Shown in pieces: positions 16,921-26,187 of a stretch of 37,504 bases of DNA (the stretch's first letter is position 1; each line of letters opens with the position of its first letter). The stretch comes from Verrucomicrobiales bacterium (GTDB lineage: Bacteria; Verrucomicrobiota; Verrucomicrobiia; Limisphaerales; UBA11320), in the NCBI GenBank assembly GCA_016793885.1, contig JAEUHE010000137.1, positions 1-37,504 of the forward strand, given 5' to 3'. A program made the position numbers and the translations under genes. The notes under the pieces are model-generated. The model did no database searches. It had not been told where the DNA came from and worked only from the letters and a program-made list of their open reading frames with translations.

Positions 16921-18365
16921 AACCCGAGGACTACCGCGCCTTCCGGGGCATCCAGGCGAAGGCGCTTCTGGATCCTTCCTTTCCAGTCCTGTCGGCCCGC
17001 TCGAAGCCGCAGATAACTTCCATCGCTGACCCGATCGAGCGATGTTTGAAAGCCCTGATAACTCGAATGATAGCCGCCGAAGCCGGCGGTGCTGTTTTCG
17101 GCGCCCAGTGAAACCCAGAATCCATCCGATGTCTCACTGCCAGGCCAGGAGTATCCTCCCCCGTTCAGCAGGGTGTTGATGGCTTTGCCCAGCACGTCGG
17201 CAAAGTCGGGATCGCCGTGGTCGGTTCGATTCAAGGCCAGGTAGAACACGATTCCGTCGGACCTCTGCTGCAGCAGGGTGTTGCTGCCGTCCAGCCTGCC
17301 CGAGTGGGCGTTGTTCTGCATCGGGTTGGCGGGCGTGATGGGTTGGCCGATATTTCCGCTGTCATACCAGACATGGAACGCGTTTCCGAAACGGATCATG
17401 GCAGGGGCGGAGGCGATGGCTCCACCATGGGCGATCATGGCTTCGATAAAGAAACCTCCATACGGGGTGGGCACTGTTTCGATCGGATTCTCGTTATCGA
17501 AGACGCTTTGGGTGGTGTTGGCGGAAACATATCCAGGTTCGCGGGCATGGCGATCCGACGGCAGCGACCGGGCCAAGGCGAATTCCGTGGATGGAATCCA
17601 GCGGTCGGCGCTCATGATGCGACGATGCACCCAAGCGAAATAGCCGCCGTCGGCGAGGGTCTGAAGGATCTCCCCCAGCACCATGTAACCGTAATTGGAG
17701 TAGGCCTCCGTGCCGGCAGGCTCTGTGAGGTTGCTGACGGTGCCGGGAGTCCATTGCAGCGACTGGCCCAGCATGTAGCTCATCATTTCGCGGTTGGAAG
17801 GGGGACTCGGGAGGCCTAGCGCAGCCGCCACCGTTCGGGATTTGAACATCACGTCCCCAGGCGGATCCGTCAGACGGTCGAATCCGGCCTGGTGCAAAAG
17901 GAGGTGGCTCACTGTGATGTCCGCATGACGCGGATCCCCGAGGTCGGGCTTGGGAGTTATGTTCAGAAGGCCGTTCTTGGTGGTGATCAAGCCATCGAAG
18001 GCGCGGGCGTTGATGCCGTCGGCGCCCAATCCACCAACAGAGCTGAATTCACGTATCGCGGCGGCCGTGACGGGCTTGACTGCGCTGGCTGTTCGCATCA
18101 TGGCGTTCTCCGGCAAGGGGATTCCCGGGTCCGCGCCCGCGGGGGGGCGGAGCCATCCAAAGGAGCGTAGGTACTGAATGTGGCCACCGCGGCTGATGCC
18201 CAGCACCCCCGCGGTGATGCCGTTCGTCCTCATGAAGCCGGACATGGTGGCATCGAAGATTTCCATCCCGGGAACCGGCCTCCCACTGACGGGAAGCGCA
18301 GCCTGCGCGTCAGCCTTCCAGGCTGCGGCGAAGGCCAGGAGTGCGATTACAATCGGCGATTTCAT
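16917..18365 (-). CDS. Exported class C beta-lactamase-like serine hydrolase
   Basis: A 482-residue exported serine hydrolase of the beta-lactamase / D-alanyl-D-alanine carboxypeptidase / esterase superfamily. Catalytic elements are in place: S94-A-V-K97, Y222-S-N224 (EAYSNYGYMVLG) and H354-S-G356 (AHSGRLDGSN), the equivalent of KTG. The segment AHGGAIASAPAMIRF is the usual GG-x-x-S family block. The frame opens at a GTG at 18392, but Met at 18365 begins the signal peptide (MKSPIVIALLAFAAAWKADA) and has CAGGAAG nine bases upstream. It lies 36 bases after the GIGT-repeat gene and overlaps the next gene, so it is the middle of a three-gene unit. Peptidase, esterase and transpeptidase activities are all possible; true antibiotic hydrolysis is unlikely for such a long protein. 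Confidence 0.82.
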   Translation of the reverse strand: MKSPIVIALLAFAAAWKADAQAALPVSGRPVPGMEIFDATMSGFMRTNGITAGVLGISRGGHIQYLRSFGWLRPPAGADPGIPLPENAMMRTASAVKPVTAAAIREFSSVGGLGADGINARAFDGLITTKNGLLNITPKPDLGDPRHADITVSHLLLHQAGFDRLTDPPGDVMFKSRTVAAALGLPSPPSNREMMSYMLGQSLQWTPGTVSNLTEPAGTEAYSNYGYMVLGEILQTLADGGYFAWVHRRIMSADRWIPSTEFALARSLPSDRHAREPGYVSANTTQSVFDNENPIETVPTPYGGFFIEAMIAHGGAIASAPAMIRFGNAFHVWYDSGNIGQPITPANPMQNNAHSGRLDGSNTLLQQRSDGIVFYLALNRTDHGDPDFADVLGKAINTLLNGGGYSWPGSETSDGFWVSLGAENSTAGFGGYHSSYQGFQTSLDRVSDGSYLRLRAGRQDWKGRIQKRLRLDAPEGAVVLGL

Positions 18366-18401
18366 AGCAAGCTTCCTGAGCAGCATAGGCACCTAGAGCA
18401 G

Positions 18402-19925
18402 CTATTGGAGTGTCACCAACACCAGGACCATCCCTTTGCCTTCCTTCAGACGGCTCATGGCCTTGCCGAGAATGGCACCCTGTGCCCGCGTATGGTCCGC
18501 AACCCGCATCGCGTGGCCAGGCGTATCGCTGGTCGTCAGCAGATCTCCGGGCTCGATGGCTCCTGTAGTCGCATCGGCCCGGACATACACCCGCCCGGTG
18601 AGAGCCACATATTCGCCTTCATCCGCCACCCCTTCCTGCCGGAGGCTGATGCCGGGGTTAATCCCGTTGGCGCCGCTCACGATGCCCGCCACACGACGGT
18701 CGTAAGCCTGCGTGCTCATCTTTAATCTGCCGGTCTCCTGCTCATCGATGACCACCACCGATCCCTTCTCAATCTCCGACTCCTTCATCGGGAACGGTTC
18801 GGCCAAGTCTGCACCGCCACGTATTTCCAGGGTGCGCACCGAGGCGTCATGAACGATCAGGCTCATGGCCCGATTGAGGGCGGTGTTATAGGGCACAAAA
18901 TTCTCGACTCCGGGATCCTGAGTGAGAACGGCGGCATTTCGCGGGGCGAACGGATCGGGCCTTAGGAAAAGCCGGGTGCCGGTGATGTCCCCGGCGGCGT
19001 AGACATCCCCGTTGGGCTGCACACCGAAGGCCACCGAGGGCGCTCCCGGTCTGGAAATGTAGAATTGGTCGCCGTTGTATTCACGAGACGTTCCGATATC
19101 CCACTGGCCTCGGGCATTTCGAAAAGACACCTTGGCCCAGGCATTCACCCCGCCTCCGGACTCGATCAGATGGGTCACCGAGTCGGGCTCATAAAGATGA
19201 AGCTTGGCGCGAGGTTCAATGCCCAAGCCGAGGCCGCCCCCAGGTGAGAGTTGGAACTCAATCCGATCGCTACCCAACCGATCGATATAGAACACATCAC
19301 TGTTAAAACCTCGTGAGGTGCCGATGTCCCACTCGCCATTGAGGTTTTTGAATCCCACCTTGGTCCAGGCGTTGGTTCCACCACCGGTCTCGATTAACTG
19401 CGTGAGGGACTCGGGCTGATGGTAGAGATGTAGCAAGGCCTTGGGATCGGGAGTGCCAATTCCGACGCTGCCGTTAGGTACAGCGCGCACGAAACTGGCA
19501 GCCGCTACCCCGTCCAACTGAGCAGCACTCAGGCTGTGAATGGCGTAGGGAACCAGTCTGACTTCCTGCCTCGGCGACAGCACTCGCAGCGGCGTGCCGG
19601 CACCGGCTTGGCTCACGCTGATCTCCAAATAGCGTAGAGATCCATCAAACGCGCTCGCGCCGAAGTCCAGGGTCACAGTAAAGGCGCCGTCGTTAACAGA
19701 TACGGAAGAGTCCGTGATCGTACCCCCCTTCTGAACACCGAAGCCCAACTCGGGCACATCGAACAGCTTGAACTCCATCGCGTAGGTCCCCGTGGCCGGG
19801 GCTCCATTCTCCGTGAGGCGACCCTGATAAGCCAGCGGTGCCGGTTGAGCGCCGGTGTTGTTTCCTGAACCAAGCAAGGCCACGGCAATCGCGACGATCA
19901 AATTCGACCAGATGAGTCTCTTCAT
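18402..19925 (-). CDS. Exported tail-fibre/adhesin-like protein with GIGT repeats
   Basis: A 507-residue exported protein. A signal peptide (MKRLIWSNLIVAIAVALLGS) is followed by PLAYQGRLTENGAPATGTYAME, a start typical of large exported proteins in Bacteroidetes, Verrucomicrobia and Planctomycetes. Fibre-type repeats VGIGTPDPKALLHLY and LGIEPRAKLHLYEPD occur with two repeated blocks ending WDIGTSR(G/E)(F/Y)N. The C-terminal 120 residues (YDRRVAGIVSGANGINPG, LTGRVYVRADATTGAIEPGDLL, GAILGKAMSRLKEGKGMVLVLV) resemble fibre-tip domains next to collagen-like and phage-tail proteins. The frame opens at 19946; Met at 19925 is the better signal start. It leads the three-gene unit with the serine hydrolase. 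An adhesive or structural role is inferred. Confidence 0.7.
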   Translation of the reverse strand: MKRLIWSNLIVAIAVALLGSGNNTGAQPAPLAYQGRLTENGAPATGTYAMEFKLFDVPELGFGVQKGGTITDSSVSVNDGAFTVTLDFGASAFDGSLRYLEISVSQAGAGTPLRVLSPRQEVRLVPYAIHSLSAAQLDGVAAASFVRAVPNGSVGIGTPDPKALLHLYHQPESLTQLIETGGGTNAWTKVGFKNLNGEWDIGTSRGFNSDVFYIDRLGSDRIEFQLSPGGGLGLGIEPRAKLHLYEPDSVTHLIESGGGVNAWAKVSFRNARGQWDIGTSREYNGDQFYISRPGAPSVAFGVQPNGDVYAAGDITGTRLFLRPDPFAPRNAAVLTQDPGVENFVPYNTALNRAMSLIVHDASVRTLEIRGGADLAEPFPMKESEIEKGSVVVIDEQETGRLKMSTQAYDRRVAGIVSGANGINPGISLRQEGVADEGEYVALTGRVYVRADATTGAIEPGDLLTTSDTPGHAMRVADHTRAQGAILGKAMSRLKEGKGMVLVLVTLQ

Positions 19926-20156
19926 AAGCGTTGTGGAACCGTTCACCCCCCTCGTGGAGTGGCAGGCTCCAACATGTTATTCAGCATCGGCGCCGAGACA
20001 TTACAAAAGGAGCGGCAGGAAACCGCTCTGCGCGGCTAAGCTCCCAACTTACCGCAGAAGTCATTGAGATACAGCATGAAGAGACGAAGAGCGCGCACCC
20101 AGAAAATCGTCAGTTTGACGGGAGCCCTGCCCCAAACTTGCCGGAGCCTTCTCCGT

Positions 20157-21419
20157 CTACTCCGGGACGGGGCCTATCCACCGCTCCGGCCGCAGCAACA
20201 ATGACGTTAACAGGAAGCGGCGGGCGTCATCATAGGGAGCCGCGAAGGTGCAAACCCAGGCCTCTGTGAAGGCCGGGCGACGCGTGATCTTTAAGGCGGT
20301 CGAGCCTTGGGCGGAGGGTGCCATTTCGATGGAAAGCGGCAGTTCAAGCTCCGGCACGCTTGCTTCCAACTCGCGCCATTCTTGGGCGGAGATCGAACCA
20401 GGCTCGATTCCCGGCCGAAGCCTGACACTATGTGCCAAAAGCTCGGCCATCCGAGGTGGCAACTTCGAGAGTGCCACCGCGATCATCTCGACCGACGTCT
20501 CAAACCGGGTTTCCGGAAAATCAAGGGATCCGCCTTCGGGCCAGAAGACTTCGACCTGGATTCCCGACATGACTCCCGACGGAGGCACAGGATGCGCCAA
20601 GGGAGGTTCATTGGCCGGTGGAAAAGCGTAGTATTCGTGTTCCCTCCAAACGGTAGGGCCATTCACCTGCCGCAGAACGATGGTTCTCCCTCCCGGCCAG
20701 CCTTGCGGGATGGTTTGCCGCCAACCATCCCAGTGATGTTTCGAGGTCGATTCAAAGAGCCGAACCACCGGCACTTCCACGGGGGAGAACTGCAGATCCA
20801 CCGTTCGAAGCGTAGGCCAGAGGGGGAGTGATCCGCGCAAGGGTTGAGCCGCGAGTCCGCTAGGCCGAGCCTCGCCGCGAAGGGATGACACGCTACACTG
20901 CAGTCCGAAGCCAGCATCCAAGATCGGCGTCTCTGTAGACCACCGCTCGAACTCTAGGTGACCGAGGCGGCCAGCCACCACCCGGACACTTTGCAACTGG
21001 TAGGCGCCATACTTGGCGTCGGGACAGCGGAGGGACACGGCAAAGGTCAGATTGGATCCGCTGGCCACCAGACTCTGTCGGACTGAACGGAACTCTTCTC
21101 GTTGCACCCGAATGAGTTCCCTGGATCCACTGCCCATCCAACCCCGCCAGAGATTCAGGGAGCGGGTCTTCTTGACGTCGCGCTCGCGATAGGGCCGATA
21201 AACAGCTTCGACGCCAGACGCCTCTCCCGCCCCTGCGGCTTCCCGCAGCGTGAATTGGACGTCGCCCGGTGGGATCGGCTGAGCCAGCGAATGAAGACTG
21301 GGGTCGGCGGCAGACATCGGTGCGGTTAAAGTTAAGCAAGCGGCGAGGATTCCCCAAAACAATGAAAAGCATGGCGCCCCCGCCATCCCCACCGGTCTTA
21401 AGCCCAGATCCGTCGCCAT
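20157..21419 (-). CDS. Exported protein of unknown function, divergent from an ECF sigma factor
   Basis: A 420-residue protein that I do not recognise. The N-terminus holds a signal or anchor segment (FSLFWGILAACLTLTAPMSAA), with a cysteine in LAAC that could be a lipobox but is not followed by a typical +2 pattern. The rest is mixed beta and loops, with two conserved-looking stretches: LNLWRGWMGSGSRELIRVQREEF and HHWDGWRQTIPQGWPGG. No catalytic motif is seen. It is divergent from the sigma factor with about 180 bases between, so the two could share a control region. The alternative start at 21386 would remove 11 residues. No function is assigned. Confidence 0.6.
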   Translation of the reverse strand: MATDLGLRPVGMAGAPCFSLFWGILAACLTLTAPMSAADPSLHSLAQPIPPGDVQFTLREAAGAGEASGVEAVYRPYRERDVKKTRSLNLWRGWMGSGSRELIRVQREEFRSVRQSLVASGSNLTFAVSLRCPDAKYGAYQLQSVRVVAGRLGHLEFERWSTETPILDAGFGLQCSVSSLRGEARPSGLAAQPLRGSLPLWPTLRTVDLQFSPVEVPVVRLFESTSKHHWDGWRQTIPQGWPGGRTIVLRQVNGPTVWREHEYYAFPPANEPPLAHPVPPSGVMSGIQVEVFWPEGGSLDFPETRFETSVEMIAVALSKLPPRMAELLAHSVRLRPGIEPGSISAQEWRELEASVPELELPLSIEMAPSAQGSTALKITRRPAFTEAWVCTFAAPYDDARRFLLTSLLLRPERWIGPVPE

Positions 21420-21601
21420 GCTAAAACACAGACTCTAAATTCGGGCTCCGCGATTGACCAGTGCGGTTTTCCTGGTTGATTGTCCCGCGCGTCCCCCTTG
21501 ACTTCCCAACATCTCTTGACAATTTGAACGTCAATCATCGGAAACTGTTTTTTTGTCCGGATTGAAACTGGGCGGGTGCTACTTCGTGGAACATTTGTGC
21601 T
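21420..21601. promoter_or_regulatory. Divergent promoter region of the ECF sigma gene
   Basis: TTGACA at 21516-21521 looks like a -35 element, but no good -10 stands at the normal distance. It overlaps two small inverted repeats, TTGAC...GTCAA (21516-21533) and TTGA-acg-TCAA. A T-tract (seven T) lies at about 21549. The region separates the minus-strand protein of unknown function from the sigma factor and is a possible site of autoregulation. Confidence 0.3.
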
Positions 21602-22558
21602 ATGAACACGATCTCGAACGACCGCGAATTGATTGGGCGATATGTGGGGGGGCAATCGGAGGACGCTTTCAAAGAGCTCTTCCGCAAGCACTTTTCGCTG
21701 GTATATGGGTCGGCGCGACGGATCACGCGCGATCCCGATCTGGCCTGTGATGTTGCTCAGTGTGTGTTCCACCAGTTTGCTCGGAAAGCGGGCTCGCTGG
21801 CTCCCGATGTCCACTTGGGGGGATGGCTGTACAGAGCCTCCGTCTTTGAAGCCAGCAAACTGGTTCGTTCGGAGTGCCGTCGGAGGAGCCGGGAGATGGA
21901 AGCCGGTATTCTGACTGAGGGGCAATCCCGTACCGACCTCGTTTCCGAAGACGGGGTCTCCTTGGAAGAGCAGCTGGACCAAGCTCTGGGTCGGTTGGGA
22001 GCCGATGACCGGAAGTTGGTCCTGCTTCGCTTTTGGCATCGGATGACCGCTCGCCAGATCGCAAAAATCCTAGGGCTGACCGAGGCAGCCGCCCAGAAGA
22101 GGCTCACCCGTGCCTTGGACAAGCTTCGCAGCCAAGTGCAGCTGAACGGTCTCGTTCCCGATATCGCCATAGTCACCGGGTTGCTCCAAGCGATGTTAAG
22201 CCAGACGGCCCCCTCCACCCAAGCAGCCAAGGTTTCCTACCTGATGGACGCCCTGCTGCATGGAAGAAGGGCAGCTTGGACGACTCGATTCGAGTCTTTC
22301 CTATACCAGGTGTTGCATGCTCACCGGCCGGCTGTCACGAGCGCATTGGTGGCTTTGAACATCGTCCTGTGGGCAGGCATCTACCAACCGGCCCAAGACG
22401 CATGGAGCCACCGAGGCGACTCAGGATCCACGCTCACGCTCGTCAACGGATGGCGAAATCTCAGCATGGGTTTCGGGCTCCTGGTTGACTCATCCTTTAC
22501 CACTCTCGGCATCTATCCCCCCAACACGCCACGTTCGGGCACTGGATTCTGCCTCTGA
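21602..22558 (+). CDS. ECF-type RNA polymerase sigma factor with membrane-anchored extension
   Basis: A 318-residue sigma-70-family factor that directs RNA polymerase to a specific promoter set. Region 2 spans about residues 8-95 (AFKELFRKHFSLVYGSARRI, then DVAQCVFHQFARKAGSL). Region 4 spans about 125-180 and carries the helix-turn-helix (LLRFWHRMTARQIAKILGLTEAAAQKRLTRALDKLRS). About 135 further residues follow, with one membrane-like segment near 255-275 (PAVTSALVALNIVLWAGIY). Such C-terminal extensions can replace a separate anti-sigma factor, and none is encoded nearby. The fasciclin gene 219 bases downstream on the same strand is a candidate target, as in mycobacterial SigK regulons; that link is inference. 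Confidence 0.85.
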   Translation: MNTISNDRELIGRYVGGQSEDAFKELFRKHFSLVYGSARRITRDPDLACDVAQCVFHQFARKAGSLAPDVHLGGWLYRASVFEASKLVRSECRRRSREMEAGILTEGQSRTDLVSEDGVSLEEQLDQALGRLGADDRKLVLLRFWHRMTARQIAKILGLTEAAAQKRLTRALDKLRSQVQLNGLVPDIAIVTGLLQAMLSQTAPSTQAAKVSYLMDALLHGRRAAWTTRFESFLYQVLHAHRPAVTSALVALNIVLWAGIYQPAQDAWSHRGDSGSTLTLVNGWRNLSMGFGLLVDSSFTTLGIYPPNTPRSGTGFCL

Positions 22559-22777
22559 GCAGCCCGCTACTTTCGCCTCCATTCCTCACGTTCGGCTAAG
22601 GCAAGCCTGGAGCCGTTGTGGGCTCGAGCCTCGCCCCACCTTAAATCAAGGCTACTAGCCTGTCGGACTTATCCCCCACACCGGTGTCCGTTTTTAACGT
22701 CGGTGGGTGCTATAGACTGAAAATCGACAGTCAACACTCAACTATCAAACTCCGGACCCACAACGGAACCAAGAACC
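22559..22777 (+). promoter_or_regulatory. Spacer with repeat fragment and probable promoter of the fasciclin gene
   Basis: CTAGCCTGTCGGACTTATCC at about 22655-22674 belongs to a repeat family seen again at 26249 and 26335. A perfect palindrome, ACACCGGTGT, lies at 22678-22687. GCTATAGACT at about 22709 could hold a -10 (TATAGA) some 60 bases before the ATG, with TTTTTAAC upstream as a poor -35. That arrangement suits an alternative sigma factor. Confidence 0.4.
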
Positions 22778-24313
22778 ATGAAGACAATTCAACGAACTCC
22801 ATTCTTCCACCGCTTCAGGGGTGAGCTCGTAGCGGCCAGTTTACTCCTGATGGTTTTCTCACAGCCTCGTCACTCCCACGCTGCCGACCTTCTTGAGGTG
22901 GCGGGGGGCGATGGCCGATTCACCACTCTCGTTAGCGCAGTCCAGATTGCCGGGCTCACCGAGACGCTCAAGGCCGACACCCAGGCCGGACTCACCGTCT
23001 TTGCGCCCACCGATGCTGCGTTCGCCAAACTGCCGCCAGCCACGCTCGCCGGGTTGGTGGCAAATCCCAGCCGGTTGCGCACGGTGCTCCTCTACCATGT
23101 CGTGCCAGGACGCGTGCGCAGCGGCGATCTCCAGGCGGGCAAAATCATCACCGCTCAGGGGGCAGCCGCCACCGTGACGCTCTCACCAGCACCGAAGATC
23201 AATGACGCCGGGATTATCATCACAGACAATGAGGCCTCCAACGGCATCGTCCACGTCATCGACTCGGTGATCCTGCCTCCGCCCAGCCTGGGCGAGATTG
23301 CCGGCTCGAGCCCAGACTTCACGACTTTGGCCGCAGCCGTTGAAGCTGCCGGGCTCAGTCGCCTGATAGTGTCGGACCGCGAGACAACGGTTTTCGCGCC
23401 GAACAATGCAGCCTTCGCCAAGCTTCCCCCCGGGACGCTGCCAGCGCTGCTCGCGGACACCAACCGGCTGAAGACGATCCTGCTCTATCATCTCGTGAGA
23501 GGCAGGGTACGCGCAGCCGACCTGAAGCCCGGTGGTCTGCCTACCCTTCAAGGGGCCGCCGTGAGAGTCAGCACGACGGGTGGAGTGAAGATCGATCAGG
23601 CTACTGTGGTCGCGGCGGACGTGGAGGCTTCGAATGGGATCATCCACGTGGTCGACTCAGTCCTCCTGCCGCCTCCGGGAATCGTCGAGCTAGCGCTCGG
23701 AAACCCAGACTTCAGCACACTGGTAACGGCCGTCCAGGCGGCCGGGCTCGTGGAGACGTTGCAGGCGGCGGGACCCTACACCCTGTTTGCACCCAACAAT
23801 GCCGCCTTCGCCAAACTTCCTCCTGGGACCATCGAGGCGCTTCTCGCCAATCCGCTCCGGCTGCGCCACGTCCTCCTCTATCACATCAATCATGGACCAC
23901 GACTCCGTTCCACAGACCTCAAGGATGGCCAGGTTCTGACGCTGCAGGGAGCACCTGCAAAGATCGACGTCAGTGACGCCGGCGTGAAGATCAACCAAGC
24001 CTCGGTCATTGCCGCCGATATTGAAGCGCTGAACGGCGTCATCCACGTGATTGATCAAGTAATTCTGCCTGGCGACGGCTTCAGCGGGATCTCAGTCTCC
24101 GCCGTGGTGAAAAATGGCCAAGCGACCGTGGTCTGGCCGCAGGTCATCGGCGCCGATTTCAAATTGGAAAGCTCCCCAACACTGGCAGGGCCCTGGTCTC
24201 CGGTGGCATCTGATGTGATCACGGCCGATGGGATTCAGAAGACCGAGATTCGCATCACGACTCCGCAACAGTTCTTCCGAATTCGTTCCGAGATTCCCAT
24301 TCTCGGGGAATAG
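22778..24313 (+). CDS. Exported protein with three fasciclin (FAS1) domains
   Basis: A 511-residue exported adhesion-type protein. After a signal peptide (LVAASLLLMVFSQPRHSHAA) come three FAS1 domains at about residues 36-167, 168-302 and 303-432. Each shows the family's H1 box (FTTL..A...AGL) and the TVFAP(T/N)(D/N)AAFAKLPP and VHV(I/V)DSV(I/L)LPP signatures, with the YH motif (LLYHVVPGRVR, LLYHLVRGRVR, LLYHINHGPRLR). A terminal module (ADFKLESSPTLAGPWSPVAS to QQFFRIRSE) follows. FAS1 domains mediate cell-surface or matrix adhesion. The gene follows the ECF sigma factor. The three domains are clearly tandem duplicates of one another. Confidence 0.9.
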   Translation: MKTIQRTPFFHRFRGELVAASLLLMVFSQPRHSHAADLLEVAGGDGRFTTLVSAVQIAGLTETLKADTQAGLTVFAPTDAAFAKLPPATLAGLVANPSRLRTVLLYHVVPGRVRSGDLQAGKIITAQGAAATVTLSPAPKINDAGIIITDNEASNGIVHVIDSVILPPPSLGEIAGSSPDFTTLAAAVEAAGLSRLIVSDRETTVFAPNNAAFAKLPPGTLPALLADTNRLKTILLYHLVRGRVRAADLKPGGLPTLQGAAVRVSTTGGVKIDQATVVAADVEASNGIIHVVDSVLLPPPGIVELALGNPDFSTLVTAVQAAGLVETLQAAGPYTLFAPNNAAFAKLPPGTIEALLANPLRLRHVLLYHINHGPRLRSTDLKDGQVLTLQGAPAKIDVSDAGVKINQASVIAADIEALNGVIHVIDQVILPGDGFSGISVSAVVKNGQATVVWPQVIGADFKLESSPTLAGPWSPVASDVITADGIQKTEIRITTPQQFFRIRSEIPILGE

Positions 24314-25017
24314 GCGAATTCGTCCGCTGACAGACTGTTGGAAGGGAGATTGGGCCCACTAACCGTCCGACTGGGTTTCACCACCCCGACTCAGAGTCGG
24401 GGTGGTTCCAGCCTGACGAGGGCCAGGGAGGCTTGTAGCCAATCGATAGCCCCGGCGGGCACTTTGCGGAGTGATGCTCTGTCCCCTTGCTATGAACCGA
24501 TCGCTCGCTTCGGTGTCCAGAGCGGCGCAACCTAACGCGATGGAACCAGGCGCTATGGAGTGCGGAGACATGTCTCCGCTTTTCCTGCACGTGGCGGAAT
24601 GGCTGCAGGTGTCCCTACTCTAAACGACTGCGTTGGAGGGGCTGAGCCGGGATCCCCCTCCGGGGGGGCTGAAAAGCTGTAGAGGGCTACAGCACTCCAT
24701 GATCACAGCGACTCCTCCAATCCGGTCCTAGAGTTTCCCCACCTCTCAACAGCCGTCCCATCTTGTCGGCGGTGGCTGCTGCTAGCTCGGAAAGAGCACC
24801 TCGGCAGTGTCATAGGTCTCAAGGCGCGGACAGCGAGCGACGAAACTAGCTACTTTTCCAGCGACTCAGGGCGGGGATTGGGCCAAACTCAAATCATGAG
24901 CGTTTTTACGAGAAGGCTGACCGAAGCGCGACCTTGAATGCTCGAGCCGCCTGCAGTTCGGGGAATCCGCCATCTTGGAAGATGACACGTGTCCGACAAA
25001 CACCATCGTAGACCGAC
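24314..25017. repeat. Non-coding spacer built of several palindromic repeats
   Basis: No gene is seen in this 700-base stretch. It holds CCACCCCGACTC-a-GAGTCGGGGTGG (24381-24405), a perfect 12-bp hairpin that may terminate the fasciclin gene, and the perfect 18-base palindrome GCGGAGACATGTCTCCGC (24562-24579). It also holds GCTGTAG-aggg-CTACAGC (24676-24693) and a fragment at 24742-24786 (CCTCTCAACAGCCG ... GTCGGCGGTGGCTGCTGCTAG) related to copies at 29838-29880 and 30913-30953. Nothing distinct is seen in 24790-25017. Confidence 0.65.
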
Positions 25018-26187
25018 ATGAACTTGAAACTCTGCCTAGCCTTCTTCTCCGCCCTGGCCGTTTCCGTGACACCGCATCGCGCCAGTGGCGCCCAGCAGGA
25101 GACGTCCACCCCCCCAAGCTCCTTCACTCCCCTTGGCATTCCCAAGCCGGGCCCAACCCATGACGGTCCCTACGCGCCACAGCCCATCCTGCCCGGCGGC
25201 ACTGTGGTGCCGCTGTACTCTCCCGGATCCCCGTGGCTGAACTCCGACCGCGTCCGCGAAGCTGAGTATTACAATCTCAGCAAGTCGGTTCCGGGCCGCA
25301 TCAGCTGGATCACCAACATCCACAACCCCTCCATCGAGGTTCACACGGTGGAAGGTGGGATCAACACAGGTGCTGCCATTATCCTGGCGGCAGGAGGCGG
25401 TCACCGCACGCTGAATGTCGGATCCGAAAGCGCCGACTTCGTTCCTTACTTTTTCAACTACGGGGTGAACACGGTCATCCTGCGCAATCGCCTTCGCGCC
25501 GACGGATATAAGGCCGAGGTGGATGCCGTGCGCGATGCGCTTCAAGCGATCCGCTTGGTTCGCGCCCATGCCAAAACATGGAATATCGACCCCCAGAAGA
25601 TCGGCATCATGGGCTTTTCCGCCGGCGCCGAACTCGCCGCGCCGGCCGCGGTGTTCTTTGAAGAGTTCGACCGGACAAACAATCTCGCCAGCGACCCGCT
25701 GGCCGGCGTCTCCTCGCGACCTGATTTTGTGGGAATTATCTATCCGGGGCCGACACCCTTTGCTCGCGGCCAAAACCCTCCCATTCCAAGGAACACTCCA
25801 CCGGCCTTCATCACCTGCGCCGGCGCCGGGGATCGGATCCATGCCCTGTGGGCGACGGAGTATTACTCAGCGATGTTAAATGCGGGCATTCCCAACGTGG
25901 AAATGCATCTCTACGGCCACGGCCGGCATCCCGGTGATCCCATGCCCGACGGCAGCCGTATGGCAGCGGGATTGGCCGACAGAAATGGCATTCCCTTTGG
26001 GACCTGGCAGAATCGTTACATCGATTGGTTCCGAGATCTCGGATTCCTCCAAAAGCCGGGCGTCGACACCAAGGCGTCCAAGGATATTGCACTCTTTATC
26101 ACGCAGCCGCCTCCGCGCCCCTTTGGCTCACGTCCCCCTCAGGGAGCGCCACCGACTAACTCCCCGTCGGGCGCCCGAACGCCCTGA
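25018..26187 (+). CDS. Exported alpha/beta hydrolase (esterase/acetyl-xylan-esterase type)
   Basis: A 389-residue exported esterase-like enzyme. A signal peptide (MNLKLCLAFFSALAVSVTPH) leads to the alpha/beta hydrolase fold. The oxyanion region is ILAAGGGH near 122-129, the nucleophile elbow is GFSAG with Ser201, the acid is probably Asp272 (CAGAGDRIHALW) and the base is His301 or His304 (YGHGRHPG). The family (BD-FAE, endo-xylanase-associated and pectin acetyl esterases) hydrolyses acyl groups from plant or algal polysaccharides. The last 50 residues are proline-rich (TQPPPRPFGSRPPQGAPP) and appear unstructured. It is isolated, with a long repeat-bearing spacer upstream. The exact substrate is not readable. 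Confidence 0.82.
   Translation: MNLKLCLAFFSALAVSVTPHRASGAQQETSTPPSSFTPLGIPKPGPTHDGPYAPQPILPGGTVVPLYSPGSPWLNSDRVREAEYYNLSKSVPGRISWITNIHNPSIEVHTVEGGINTGAAIILAAGGGHRTLNVGSESADFVPYFFNYGVNTVILRNRLRADGYKAEVDAVRDALQAIRLVRAHAKTWNIDPQKIGIMGFSAGAELAAPAAVFFEEFDRTNNLASDPLAGVSSRPDFVGIIYPGPTPFARGQNPPIPRNTPPAFITCAGAGDRIHALWATEYYSAMLNAGIPNVEMHLYGHGRHPGDPMPDGSRMAAGLADRNGIPFGTWQNRYIDWFRDLGFLQKPGVDTKASKDIALFITQPPPRPFGSRPPQGAPPTNSPSGARTP

Noticed and set aside
16917..18365. Antibiotic-resistance beta-lactamase
   Set aside because: The motifs are those of the broad serine-hydrolase superfamily, and the length and context point to peptidase or esterase roles.
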